40,280 nucleotides of DNA, taken from Anaerolineae bacterium (GTDB lineage: Bacteria > Chloroflexota > Anaerolineae > Anaerolineales > E44-bin32). The stretch lies in assembly GCA_030605795.1 (NCBI GenBank), contig JAUWHR010000071.1, forward strand, positions 1 to 40,280, given 5' to 3'. The notes under the pieces were generated by a model. The model was not told the origin of the DNA. It saw only the letters and a list, made by a program, of their open reading frames with translations, and did not search any database. Of the stretch, positions 16,824-25,393 are shown in pieces. Both the position numbers and the translations under genes were made by a program. Every line of letters starts with the position of its first letter. The first letter of the stretch is position 1.

Positions 16824-17825
16824 TTATTGCATAGGAGAGGAAGTGGCTTCTAATGGCGCTCCCTCATCATTATTCATACAGCGAACCGTGCGAATGTCTT
16901 CCTCTTTACCGGTTGGAACAGTCAGCATTCCATACATATCCGGTCGACGGGCCTTGATCCAACGCTGCCCTGAACACATTTCAAGAACGCTCGCATCCAG
17001 GTCTGCAACCACCAAATCGTCATCAACCTTACAGGTTTCCACCAAGATCTCCCCGTATGGATCAAGGATCATGGCATTACCAGTACGCACCTCGTTTTCA
17101 TCAATGCCTACGCCGTTGCTGAAGATAAGGAACATGCCGTTGTCGTGTGCCCGCGCTGGCAGCCAGCGCATCAACCACCCGCGTCCCTTAGGACCGCGGA
17201 ACTCAGCCTCTATGGCTTTAGGATTCTCCACGCGACTCTCCCATAATTCCGGATCAATCAAGCCCATGCACCTGGGGCTGGGAGAGTTGGCTCCGCCGGT
17301 CTGGTGAGGCGCCAAGAGAACCTCCGCCCCCATGAGGGCTGTGATCCGCGCATTCTCAATAATATTGTTGTCGTAGCAAATCAGAACACCCACCCGGCAA
17401 CCTTGCGGTGTGTCGAAGACAGTGTATGTATCGCCGGAAGTCATATGCTCACTGATGAAACAATGCAGCTTTCGGTGGCAGGCGGTCTGACCATTCGGCA
17501 TAGCAACTACATAAGCGTTATAAAGCCTTCCATCATCCGCCCGTTCGATTAGCCCGGCGCCTATGGTCATGTTGAATTTCTTGGAAAGGCTCATAAGTTC
17601 CTGTGTGGACGGTCCATAGGGAACCGGTTCAGCGAGATCGTCGATCTCAGAACGAGAAAGGCTTTGCACATGCACGTAACCGGTGATGCACATCTCGGGA
17701 AATGCAAATAGATCCACCCCCCGGGCAGCGGCGTCTTTCACAAACGCGGCTATCTTGCTCAGGTTCGCACTTTTATTACCTGGCGCATGATTGAATTGCA
17801 CTGCGCCGGCTTTAATACTTTGCAT
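16824..17825 (-). CDS. Carbon-nitrogen hydrolase (nitrilase superfamily)
   Basis: A protein of about 333 residues with the full nitrilase-superfamily triad: Glu44 in FAFPEMCITGY, Lys119 in CHRKLHCF and Cys150 in VLICYDNN. These enzymes hydrolyse amides, N-carbamoyl groups or nitriles. GGAG lies about eight bases before the ATG at 17825, which is preferred to an upstream in-frame Met at 17849. It is the last gene of the long minus-strand operon, about 105 bases after hxlB. In a sugar cluster, deamidation of an amino-sugar derivative or amidated acid is possible, but nothing in the sequence fixes the substrate. Confidence 0.9.
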   Translation of the reverse strand: MQSIKAGAVQFNHAPGNKSANLSKIAAFVKDAAARGVDLFAFPEMCITGYVHVQSLSRSEIDDLAEPVPYGPSTQELMSLSKKFNMTIGAGLIERADDGRLYNAYVVAMPNGQTACHRKLHCFISEHMTSGDTYTVFDTPQGCRVGVLICYDNNIIENARITALMGAEVLLAPHQTGGANSPSPRCMGLIDPELWESRVENPKAIEAEFRGPKGRGWLMRWLPARAHDNGMFLIFSNGVGIDENEVRTGNAMILDPYGEILVETCKVDDDLVVADLDASVLEMCSGQRWIKARRPDMYGMLTVPTGKEEDIRTVRCMNNDEGAPLEATSSPMQ

Positions 17826-17930
17826 GGCTATTACTCCATCACCCCACACATACCCCCTTTTCCTACTGGCGGCTGCTTTTCAGTAGACTCATGATACAGA
17901 ATGCTGCTATATACAGAGGTTTTTTTTAAT

Positions 17931-18494
17931 CTATTCTAGATTGGCATGGCGGGCGAACATCTGCTCCGCATCCATACCGAGTTCATCCATCAGTTGCAGA
18001 ATAACTATATCAAGCACCAATCCAAGCGATTGCTCGAAGAGGGAACCCATCGGTTGGATTGAGAGCGACATATTCGATCCTGCCAGCTTAGGCGTTGGGG
18101 CAGGGATACACACCACACAGACGGCTTGATCACCAATCGGTGATGAAGCGGCTGTGGTGATCAATCCCACCTGCGCTTGTAAGGTCCGCGCACGGCGTGC
18201 ATAGCCCACCAACGAAGCCGTTTGCCCCGAGCCGGAGCCGATCACCAATAGATCGCCTTTCCCAATACCACGTGCAGTGCTCTCGCCCACTACATATACC
18301 GTCAGGCCGAGGTGCAATAGACGCATGGCAAAGGCCTGCATCCGCAAACCCGAGCGTCCCTTCCCTGCGACAAATACACTCCGGGCTTGGAGTATAGCTC
18401 GGCGGAGGGCCGCAACCTCACTCTCATCAACAGCCTCAAGGGCGCCCCCCAATTCACTCATAAGCGAGGTAGCAAGACTATGAAATGGTGTCAT
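17931..18494 (-). CDS. hxlB: 6-phospho-3-hexuloisomerase
   Basis: A SIS-domain protein of about 187 residues matching PHI. Visible motifs are VFVAGKGRSGLRMQAFAMRL, GLTVYVVGEST and VIGSGSGQTASLVGYARRA. It converts D-arabino-3-hexulose 6-phosphate to fructose 6-phosphate. ATG 18494 has GGAGG nine bases upstream and overlaps the end of hxlA by 17 bases, so translation is probably coupled. A longer frame to 18575 would overlap hxlA further and lacks family sequence. With hxlA it forms the core of the ribulose monophosphate pathway. Confidence 0.9.
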   Translation of the reverse strand: MTPFHSLATSLMSELGGALEAVDESEVAALRRAILQARSVFVAGKGRSGLRMQAFAMRLLHLGLTVYVVGESTARGIGKGDLLVIGSGSGQTASLVGYARRARTLQAQVGLITTAASSPIGDQAVCVVCIPAPTPKLAGSNMSLSIQPMGSLFEQSLGLVLDIVILQLMDELGMDAEQMFARHANLE

Positions 18495-19119
18495 TAGCGT
18501 TGATCCTCCGTCGAATAGCCTGAGCCACCCGCGCTGGGTCGGAGGCATTGGTAATCGCGGCGCCGACCACAACAATCTTGGGTGCCAGGGTCACCACCTC
18601 GTCAATTGTGTCCGGTCCAATTCCCCCCGCAACGGCAAGCGGGGCATCTGGTAGTGTGCGCCGCAAGCATCGAAGATCATCCAGAGGTGTCCTGCCAGAA
18701 GACTGTAAATCATACGCGGTATGTACGCATAATAGATGGCAGCCCATCTCCAGCAGTTCACGGCTACGCGCCACCAGGTCCGGAACCTGTATCATATCCA
18801 CCATCACTTGCCGACTAAAGTCCTGTGCTGCCGCGAGGACGCCTCTCACAGTGACATCCGCTGCCAAGCCTAGCACCGTAACTATGTCACAGCCTGCACT
18901 AAAGGTGGTACTGGCTTCCTCTTCACCTGCATCCATGATCTTGAGGTCAGCCAACAGTGTCAGATCGGGGAAAGCTTGGCGCACTCGCAACGCAGCGCCG
19001 ATCCCCTCGCGATAAATTAATGGTGTACCAATCTCAGCTATGTCAATGTACGGACGAATAACCTGCAAGATTGCTAGGCTATGCTCTATGGGACCGTCCA
19101 GGGCAACTTGAAGTTTCAT
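18478..19119 (-). CDS. hxlA: 3-hexulose-6-phosphate synthase
   Basis: A 213-residue OMP-decarboxylase-superfamily barrel. It starts MKLQVALDGP and has EIGTPLIYREG, LLADLKIMDAGEEEA, CVHTAYDLQ and VAGGIGPDT in the order of known HPS proteins. HPS condenses formaldehyde with ribulose 5-phosphate, or runs in reverse to make pentose phosphate. The related 3-keto-L-gulonate-6-P decarboxylase is the main alternative; the DLKIMDAG motif and the adjacent PHI gene favour HPS. No clear ribosome-binding site precedes the ATG, which follows an A-rich stretch. Confidence 0.9.
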   Translation of the reverse strand: MKLQVALDGPIEHSLAILQVIRPYIDIAEIGTPLIYREGIGAALRVRQAFPDLTLLADLKIMDAGEEEASTTFSAGCDIVTVLGLAADVTVRGVLAAAQDFSRQVMVDMIQVPDLVARSRELLEMGCHLLCVHTAYDLQSSGRTPLDDLRCLRRTLPDAPLAVAGGIGPDTIDEVVTLAPKIVVVGAAITNASDPARVAQAIRRRINANDTIS

Positions 19120-19230
19120 CGCGTTTTTTTATCACAAGGGGCTTGGCAAATACCACACTTCCCCTATTAAATTCTTTATAAAATCGGAGTTTGCACACCG
19201 CATCCCGGCATTATTGATCGTCACTGCCTC

Positions 19231-20946
19231 CTACTTGACATACGCCTTTACAACCTTACAGACGCCATCAGCCTGGTTACGCAACCGATAGGGCCCCGTC
19301 GCCGCTGGTATCAAAATAGTTTCGACATAATGCAGCGGATGGCTGCCTCCACTCCACTCAACCAGGATGCTCTCCCCCTCTACTAAGTTGAGTATGTGAA
19401 AGCGCTCTCCATCCGTATCGTCGTTAAACTCGCCGGTAAACTCCGACCTATAAATCGAATAAAACATCAATGGGTGCTCGCCAATTAAATATTCAGTCCA
19501 GCCATTGCCGACGCCAACAATACGCGGTGAGGTGATAAGGTTTTGGCGTACCCACTTGGTCTTACGATTGAAATCAATGTTATCCCAAGCTCGCTCTACG
19601 TGGAGCGGTCGAAACCTTCCTTTCAAGTCACGGCGCAGATAATCGTAGATCTTAAATGTATAAAGGTAAGGCGTGGCGCCGATCTCGAGTACAAGATTAT
19701 TGGCTCCGCTGCAGTGCACGGTCCCTGCTGGAATTAGATAAAGGTCATGGACGCGCGTTGGCCAGGCGTTAACGAAATCCTCTGTATCAAAGCTAACGCC
19801 CTCGTCTCGTGCAAGCTCCGCTGCGCGTCGAAATGCGGCTGACGTGGTGGTCTCCTTTAACCCCAGATAGCAAAGACCTCCCTCGCCCGCTTGCAGAATG
19901 TAATACGATTCGTGCTGCGCATAAGTCAGACCGAACTCACGGGCTATGTAGTCAACTTGGGGGTGCACCTGGCAGGATAGGTTTCCGCCTTCGATGGTAT
20001 CGTCATAACTGAACCGAATCGGAAAGCTGGCGCCGAAGCGCTCCGCGACATGCGGTCCTTGCACGTTAACCGTTTCCTGGGCCATCATCATTTCTAGCGG
20101 AACCTCAAGATAGAGCTCCCCATCCCGAAATAGCACTCCATTCTCCGGGGCAATCAACTCAAAGGACCAGGCATAATTTGTTTTGGAAGGGTCGAGCTGC
20201 ATATGCCTCTTCATCCACTGCCCGCCCCACGTGCCTGGGTAGAAAATCGGCTTTACACGGAAGGGTCGTTGCGAAAGGGAAGTTAGCTGGTCCCGTAAAA
20301 CATTACCTCCGATCAGCAATGGTCTACTAGAATCTGACAAATCAATGTAAAGGTCCAGCTTTGGCAACAACGCTACCTTATGGCGCTCCATCACCGGCCA
20401 ATCCACCCAATACATGCTCTTCTGTGCCGGGTAGGAGGGTGTACCAAGCAACACATCCCGACCGGAAAGCGCCAATTCAGTGATAATCTCCTTTGGCAGA
20501 TCTACCCATACCAACCCACCATCCAATCCGAGAAGCGCACAGCCCTGACCGAAGCACACCACCAATTCAGACCGCTGCGCCTCCTGATGCACCCGCTGTC
20601 GCAACCCTTCCAATCCCTGCGAGTCAAAGAAATCAACCAGATTGCCGGGATACAACTTTCCAAAAACAGCATCATCGTTGTCCAGCCAGTTCGTCAGTAA
20701 TTTCTGTATTTCTCGAGCTCCCAACCTCGCACTCGAGACATCGATGAATGCTGCGTGATGCCCTTTAAGCGCCGTCTGTAATTCGCGCTTCAGCACATCC
20801 CAATCCGCCCCACTCATCCCATCGATGATCCAGACGGTGAAACCCTTTGAGAGCAGACACTCTGCAAGCCTGTCATAACCTGATGCCAACTTCCCCGACT
20901 GAAGCTCATAAGACGGCAAGGTATCGTAGGACCCACTCTCAACCAT
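19231..20946 (-). CDS. manA: Class I mannose-6-phosphate isomerase with an N-terminal extra domain
   Basis: A 571-residue protein. The C-terminal part (from about residue 235) is a type I phosphomannose isomerase cupin: metal-site motifs CQVHPQ and HESYYIL, then IPAGTVHCSG. The N-terminal part (about 1-210) resembles a nucleoside-kinase-like alpha/beta domain: WIIDGMSGADWDVLK stands where a P-loop would be but lacks a GKS/GKT, so ATP binding is doubtful. Typical ManA is 300-400 residues. It interconverts mannose-6-P and fructose-6-P and would feed the PTS product into glycolysis. The ribosome-binding site is weak. It lies between AgaS-like and hxlA genes. Confidence 0.85.
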   Translation of the reverse strand: MVESGSYDTLPSYELQSGKLASGYDRLAECLLSKGFTVWIIDGMSGADWDVLKRELQTALKGHHAAFIDVSSARLGAREIQKLLTNWLDNDDAVFGKLYPGNLVDFFDSQGLEGLRQRVHQEAQRSELVVCFGQGCALLGLDGGLVWVDLPKEIITELALSGRDVLLGTPSYPAQKSMYWVDWPVMERHKVALLPKLDLYIDLSDSSRPLLIGGNVLRDQLTSLSQRPFRVKPIFYPGTWGGQWMKRHMQLDPSKTNYAWSFELIAPENGVLFRDGELYLEVPLEMMMAQETVNVQGPHVAERFGASFPIRFSYDDTIEGGNLSCQVHPQVDYIAREFGLTYAQHESYYILQAGEGGLCYLGLKETTTSAAFRRAAELARDEGVSFDTEDFVNAWPTRVHDLYLIPAGTVHCSGANNLVLEIGATPYLYTFKIYDYLRRDLKGRFRPLHVERAWDNIDFNRKTKWVRQNLITSPRIVGVGNGWTEYLIGEHPLMFYSIYRSEFTGEFNDDTDGERFHILNLVEGESILVEWSGGSHPLHYVETILIPAATGPYRLRNQADGVCKVVKAYVK

Positions 20947-21091
20947 TGTCTCTATTTATACCTTCTAATGACATGAGTTGAGCGCCTCAGGAAGCGACTA
21001 CTCATGAATTGCAGGCAAGCTTCTTAAATACATTCCCGTTTCGACGGCGTCTGTCACAGTATTAATTAATCGATTCATATGTGGCAGAGCA

Positions 21092-22303
21092 CTAGTGCGA
21101 TTTTGGTGGATACGCCACATCGAAAGCACGAGCATAACGCGGCTGGTCCGTACGTTGTGCATCCGGGTTGCCTCCTGCACGGGCCACTTCGGTGTAATAC
21201 GGGATGATTTGGGCAGGCAGCACGTACAATATCGGCTTAAGGGCTGGCAGTGTGGTCGGTATCCGTACCACCCAATCGGCAATTGAAGCCAGTCTTTCAT
21301 CGTTATCGTCCGCCACAACGATACAGGGCGATTTTACTTCCCGAGTAACATGCACCGCGCGCACCGCGTATTCATATTCCTCTTCATCCGGCGCCAGTAT
21401 CACAGTAACAATGTCGGATGCTAAATAACCTACTCCTCCATGTAGGAAATCGACCAGCGAACGTCCCCTGGCGGGGAAATGAGCCATTTCCTCAAATCGT
21501 AACGCCATCTCCCATGCTGTCGGCAATTGATTTCCCATCGTCGGAATCACCGCTGCTCGTTGGGGTTGGATTGCCGAACCTATAGCCTGGTAGCGTGCGT
21601 CCATCGTCTCTAGGACCTGGCGCATCTGCTCAGGGATTTTCTCGAGTGAAGACTGTACATCCTCGAGTGACTGCGCCGGTCGTCCAAGGATCAACCCAAG
21701 CTCAATTGCCAGGAGGTATATAAACGCCAATCGGGTCGTGTAATCCCACACCAAGCCAAAACCACCTGGGGCAACATATTTATCTTCTGCCGCATCAGTA
21801 AGGCGAGTGTTGTCCAGATTGACGAACGCTAAGGTATAGAACCCGGATTCACGGGCGGAGCGCACTTGCTCCACCACCTCGATCGTATTTCCAGAGGCGG
21901 AGAGGCCGACAACGATAGTTCCTTCTTGATCCTCACCGCTTGAGGGACCAGGAATCCTGGAGCTTTCCATCCAATAAGATGGTATTCCTGTAAGGCGCCA
22001 GATCACATGTGCTGCCGATGCGCCGAGGTGATAGGAGGCGCCGATGCCAGTGAAGAGAATCCTCCTTGGATTCCGTGCGTGAATTTGTCCAGCCATCCGC
22101 TTGGCGATCCCTGGCGCGGTTTCGAGAGCCTCCTGGACCAACCCGGGCTGGCGGAACATATCATCGTAAGTCCAGAACGGATGCTCCTTACGAGGCGTCC
22201 GCTTCAACGCCTTATAGTAAGTTGGGGATTCACAGGCTGACTCATACACCTTGGCATCAAAGTTAAACGTAAGTGTGCTTTCTCGCACCTTTGATTTCGT
22301 CAT
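21092..22303 (-). CDS. Double-SIS sugar-phosphate isomerase/deaminase (GlmS/AgaS-like)
   Basis: About 403 residues with two SIS domains. The first has GIGASYHLGASAAHVIWR and GLSASGNTIEVVEQVRS; the second begins near residue 225 with VIPTMGNQLPTAWEMALR. This arrangement, without a glutaminase, is that of AgaS, FrlB and GlmS-isomerase-like enzymes acting on amino-sugar or fructosamine phosphates. ATG 22303 is preferred to 22321 because GGGAGG lies nine bases upstream. It differs from the gene starting at 39740, so two separate families of double-SIS proteins are present. Exact reaction unknown. Confidence 0.85.
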   Translation of the reverse strand: MTKSKVRESTLTFNFDAKVYESACESPTYYKALKRTPRKEHPFWTYDDMFRQPGLVQEALETAPGIAKRMAGQIHARNPRRILFTGIGASYHLGASAAHVIWRLTGIPSYWMESSRIPGPSSGEDQEGTIVVGLSASGNTIEVVEQVRSARESGFYTLAFVNLDNTRLTDAAEDKYVAPGGFGLVWDYTTRLAFIYLLAIELGLILGRPAQSLEDVQSSLEKIPEQMRQVLETMDARYQAIGSAIQPQRAAVIPTMGNQLPTAWEMALRFEEMAHFPARGRSLVDFLHGGVGYLASDIVTVILAPDEEEYEYAVRAVHVTREVKSPCIVVADDNDERLASIADWVVRIPTTLPALKPILYVLPAQIIPYYTEVARAGGNPDAQRTDQPRYARAFDVAYPPKSH

Positions 22304-22331
22304 TAGAAGTATTCCTCCCAATGAATTTCGA

Positions 22332-22667
22332 CTAAATCATATCTTTAAGCTGCCGGCAGGCTTTATCCACTGCTCTCAATACAGGCCTAAGTTCCTTCCG
22401 CACGTCTGCCAGTTGTTCTAGAATCTTGGCTGAGGAATCTTGCTCAAACTCTTTCTGGACTTCTTTAGCTGAGCTGTCATCGTGGGACACCCTCACACCC
22501 TCAAAAACTGCTTGGATCGTTTGTTGTTGAAGTGAAATCACATCTAACAGCTGCACGACGACGCGGAGCGTAACCTCACTAGTGGACATCGCTCGTCCGA
22601 GCCAAACGGCAAATTCCTGCCGGCCTACCATTTCCTTTGCCGAACTTATCTTCTTTCGCCGTTTCAT
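22332..22667 (-). CDS. Small hypothetical protein
   Basis: About 111 residues, highly charged. A basic start (MKRRKKISSAKEM) is followed by helical, leucine/valine- and glutamine-rich segments (LRVVVQLLDVISLQQQ) and a C-terminal RKELRPVLRAVDKACRQLKD, which could form a coiled coil. There is no signal peptide and I do not recognise a family. ATG 22667 is chosen because GGAGG precedes it by five bases; ATG 22679 overlaps the stop of the SIS gene upstream. It sits between two SIS genes in the operon and may be an accessory or regulatory protein. Confidence 0.65.
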   Translation of the reverse strand: MKRRKKISSAKEMVGRQEFAVWLGRAMSTSEVTLRVVVQLLDVISLQQQTIQAVFEGVRVSHDDSSAKEVQKEFEQDSSAKILEQLADVRKELRPVLRAVDKACRQLKDMI

Positions 22668-22678
22668 GGGGACCTCCA

Positions 22679-23458
22679 TTACTGATAGAAACCAGCTGTG
22701 CGACGAGCATGCTCTGCAAGGACTGCACTGACCATGGCCTCAACAGCTTCTTCTTCCTCAGGACTCATCTTGGCATTGTGGCTTGGGAAAACCGGCAGCG
22801 ATTTCCCTCGTTCAGCCAGCTTCAATGCAGTCTCCGCTGCCAACGCTTGCAAGACAAGACTCCCCGCGATAGAGGATGCTGCCGCCACTTTGTATGGCAA
22901 ACCCTGAATCTCTACCAGGGCATCACCCTGAGGCATGCATGTATCAAGCGTGCGATCACAAACCTCAAATAACCGTTTGCCGGTCTTGTGGTACGATCGG
23001 CTTGCACGGCTGTGCTCCAAAGAAGTGATGGCTACCGTCTTCAGCCCTTGCTTCTTGACCTCAAGGGCAATCTCAATACCCATCGTGTTCACACCCGAGT
23101 TGGAGATCACAATCATTATGTCCCTCGGATCCAATCGGTAGTTCTCTAGCACCAATTTACCGAAACCATCGACCTTTTCCAGGAACATGGCTTGCCGTAA
23201 TCCTTGATTGCCTAGCACCGTCGCAATGTAGGACGTGCAAAGTTCGTGAATCGGCAACCACCCGGGGTAGCTCCCGATCCGAGGATATACATCCATCGCC
23301 GGTATGGCGGAGTGACCCGTTCCGAAGACAAGGACAAAGCGATCACAGGCGATTGCATCAGCCGCCCATTCCGCCACCTCAGCAATTACCTCATCTTGCT
23401 CCTTCTCCAATCGCTCGAAGATCTCCCGGAATTTTGTATAGAATTGTTTGGCTCCCAT
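22679..23458 (-). CDS. SIS-domain sugar isomerase-like protein (paralogue 3)
   Basis: A 259-residue protein and the closest relative of the gene at 7335; both share FGTGHS, RIGSYPGWLPIHEL, FGKLVLENYRLDP/FGRLVLENYRLDP and a PxGDALVE motif. The loop ISNSGVNTMGIEIAL is the second phosphate-binding segment. AAGGAG precedes the ATG. Its C-terminus is followed directly by the small hypothetical gene. It probably isomerises or binds a phosphosugar; an aldose/ketose isomerase role is inferred from the fold only. Confidence 0.87.
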   Translation of the reverse strand: MGAKQFYTKFREIFERLEKEQDEVIAEVAEWAADAIACDRFVLVFGTGHSAIPAMDVYPRIGSYPGWLPIHELCTSYIATVLGNQGLRQAMFLEKVDGFGKLVLENYRLDPRDIMIVISNSGVNTMGIEIALEVKKQGLKTVAITSLEHSRASRSYHKTGKRLFEVCDRTLDTCMPQGDALVEIQGLPYKVAAASSIAGSLVLQALAAETALKLAERGKSLPVFPSHNAKMSPEEEEAVEAMVSAVLAEHARRTAGFYQ

Positions 23459-23633
23459 GATCCATTCTCCTTTTAATGATTATTCGATACAGTAGATATT
23501 TTAATCACCTGCATTCGTCCTAATGCCCCTTGTGCGGAAAAAAATAGCATCCACGCCCTCGCCTGGCGTGTTTGACCAATCCTTTATGCATTAAAACTGC
23601 CAAGGCGAGTAATGGCCTTGTATCCGGCTGCGA

Positions 23634-24497
23634 TCAATCCAGCCCCAATAAATGCCTGGCATTCCCGTCCGTAATAAGTTCAATATCGGTCTCTGTGAGA
23701 GTTAAAGGCTCGGGCAGCATCTTGGACGCGGCTTTAGCTTCAAGCAGAAGATCCAACATCCGCTTCGGTGTGTACCAGGGGAAATCCGAGGCAAATAGTA
23801 CCCGCCGGACATCGCCAACTACCTCTTTCATTGCCACGAGCAACGCCAGAAGTAATCCGTAGCCGGTTGCCTTTCCCACATTAGCCGAGATATCCACATA
23901 TATATTCGCATGGCGACGCATCATTGTAAGGGTTTCTTGATACCAGAAACGTCCAGCGTGAGCCAGAATGATCTTCAGATTAGGAAAGTGAACCGCGATC
24001 TCATCTGCAAGATGCGGATTGGAGTAGCGATCAGAAAGCTGGCTAGGGCCCGATCCGCTATGAAGAAGCACCGGCAACCCGTAGTCCTGCAGCATCTCAT
24101 ATATGGGGAAGCAACGTACATCTCCTGGATCAAACATCTGCATCGGGGGATGTAGCTTCAAGCCACGAAGGTCAAGCTCTTCAACCGCTTGCCGAAGTTC
24201 ATTCGAAGCATCGGAGGCCAGTGGGCTCACCCCTGCAAATCCGAGCAAGCGATCAGGCGCTTCTGCCACTTTGCTTGCCACATATTCGTTACTTACCCGC
24301 CAACCGAAGTTCTCCGATCGCAGCGGGAGAAGCACTCCTAGATCGACGCCGGCCTCGTCCAAAGCCGCTAATAACGACTCCGTTGTGAAGAATGACTCAG
24401 GTTCACGATCGCCAAAGTAACCGCGGCTGGTCATCTGTTCGACAATGTACTCCGGAGTATGTTCCCACTGCCAAAGGTGAACATGGATATCAATCAT
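23634..24497 (-). CDS. Amidohydrolase-2 family metal-dependent hydrolase
   Basis: A TIM-barrel hydrolase of about 287 residues. Metal-site motifs are IDIHVHLW at the N-terminus, VLLHSGSG, ILAHAGRFWY and LFASDFPW. The family covers decarboxylases and lactonases. ATG 24497 has GAGGGATG upstream; an alternative ATG at 24512 overlaps the end of the epimerase gene. The two genes are tightly coupled. In a sugar cluster a lactone or cyclic-acid hydrolase is a reasonable guess, not a conclusion. Confidence 0.85.
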   Translation of the reverse strand: MIDIHVHLWQWEHTPEYIVEQMTSRGYFGDREPESFFTTESLLAALDEAGVDLGVLLPLRSENFGWRVSNEYVASKVAEAPDRLLGFAGVSPLASDASNELRQAVEELDLRGLKLHPPMQMFDPGDVRCFPIYEMLQDYGLPVLLHSGSGPSQLSDRYSNPHLADEIAVHFPNLKIILAHAGRFWYQETLTMMRRHANIYVDISANVGKATGYGLLLALLVAMKEVVGDVRRVLFASDFPWYTPKRMLDLLLEAKAASKMLPEPLTLTETDIELITDGNARHLLGLD

Positions 24498-24501
24498 GAA
24501 T

Positions 24502-25392
24502 TCATCCCTCATTTATCTCAGGTGTGGAGCGCAGCAGATTGTTCATCCTTTGTAAACCTTCGAATGATGCTGCTGCCGATGTCTCCAGGGTTCCATCCGG
24601 CCCAACATGATGAGGCTCTAAGCTCACCACACCCTCATAGTGATCGCGCTCCAAACAGTCCAGGATCTCTTGCCATTCAACTTGTCCTTGCCCTATGGGC
24701 GTATAAATCCGCCCTTGATCCAGATCAGGGTCAATGCGTATATCCTTGGCATGCACATGCGCCAGGCGTTGGCGCACTATCCCATAGACAGCCAGGTAGT
24801 CCTGCTCGTTCGATCTCAATGCGTTACAGGGGTCCCAGAGCAATTGCAGCCAGGGCGAATCAATGATGTCAATGAGACGAGCCGCCCTCCGGCCCCAATC
24901 AAAGTATGTATGAGGGCAATTTTCTAGTACGAGAGGGATTCCCGCTGCCCTGGCCATGCGTATCCCCGGCCGGATTCGTTCTGCAGCTTCTTGAAAGGTT
25001 TTCTCAATTGACGGTCCTGTCCGCCAGAATCCAAAGATACGTACCATCGGTGCTTCAAGCACAGTCGCGATCTCCAGGCATCTCTCGAGAGCATGCAGGT
25101 GTTCAGCGTAGCGGCCATTAATACTGCGGAAGTTCGTATCCCACTCAATAGGCTCGTCCCGTTCGTCAAGATGGCAACGAAGGAAGACTGTGCTCGACAG
25201 ACAACATAGGTGAAGTCGATGCTTCTGAAGTAAATCCTTTAGTCGTCCAACCTCCTCATCGCTGAGTGTCTCAATATTCTTCCCCCAGGCTGTGTGAAGC
25301 TCGATTTCACTCAAGCCCCATTCCTGCGCCATGGTGAAAGCGCGTTCCGTACTTGGGCTCAACTCATTCGCAATCGCTCCAAGGCGAAGCAT
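24502..25392 (-). CDS. Sugar phosphate isomerase/epimerase (xylose isomerase-like TIM barrel)
   Basis: About 296 residues. Metal-ligand motifs in order: VLENCPHTYFDWG (Glu), LLWDPCNALRS (Asp), HVHAKDIR (His) and VVSLEPHH (Glu). These define the AP-endonuclease-2/xylose-isomerase-like family with tagatose and inosose epimerases. ATG 25392 follows GGGGGAGG by about five bases and lies two bases past the URO-D stop; a much longer frame to 25551 inside the URO-D gene is rejected. It is likely to epimerise a keto sugar or inosose in the pathway served by the operon. Confidence 0.87.
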   Translation of the reverse strand: MLRLGAIANELSPSTERAFTMAQEWGLSEIELHTAWGKNIETLSDEEVGRLKDLLQKHRLHLCCLSSTVFLRCHLDERDEPIEWDTNFRSINGRYAEHLHALERCLEIATVLEAPMVRIFGFWRTGPSIEKTFQEAAERIRPGIRMARAAGIPLVLENCPHTYFDWGRRAARLIDIIDSPWLQLLWDPCNALRSNEQDYLAVYGIVRQRLAHVHAKDIRIDPDLDQGRIYTPIGQGQVEWQEILDCLERDHYEGVVSLEPHHVGPDGTLETSAAASFEGLQRMNNLLRSTPEINEG

Positions 25393-25393
25393 A

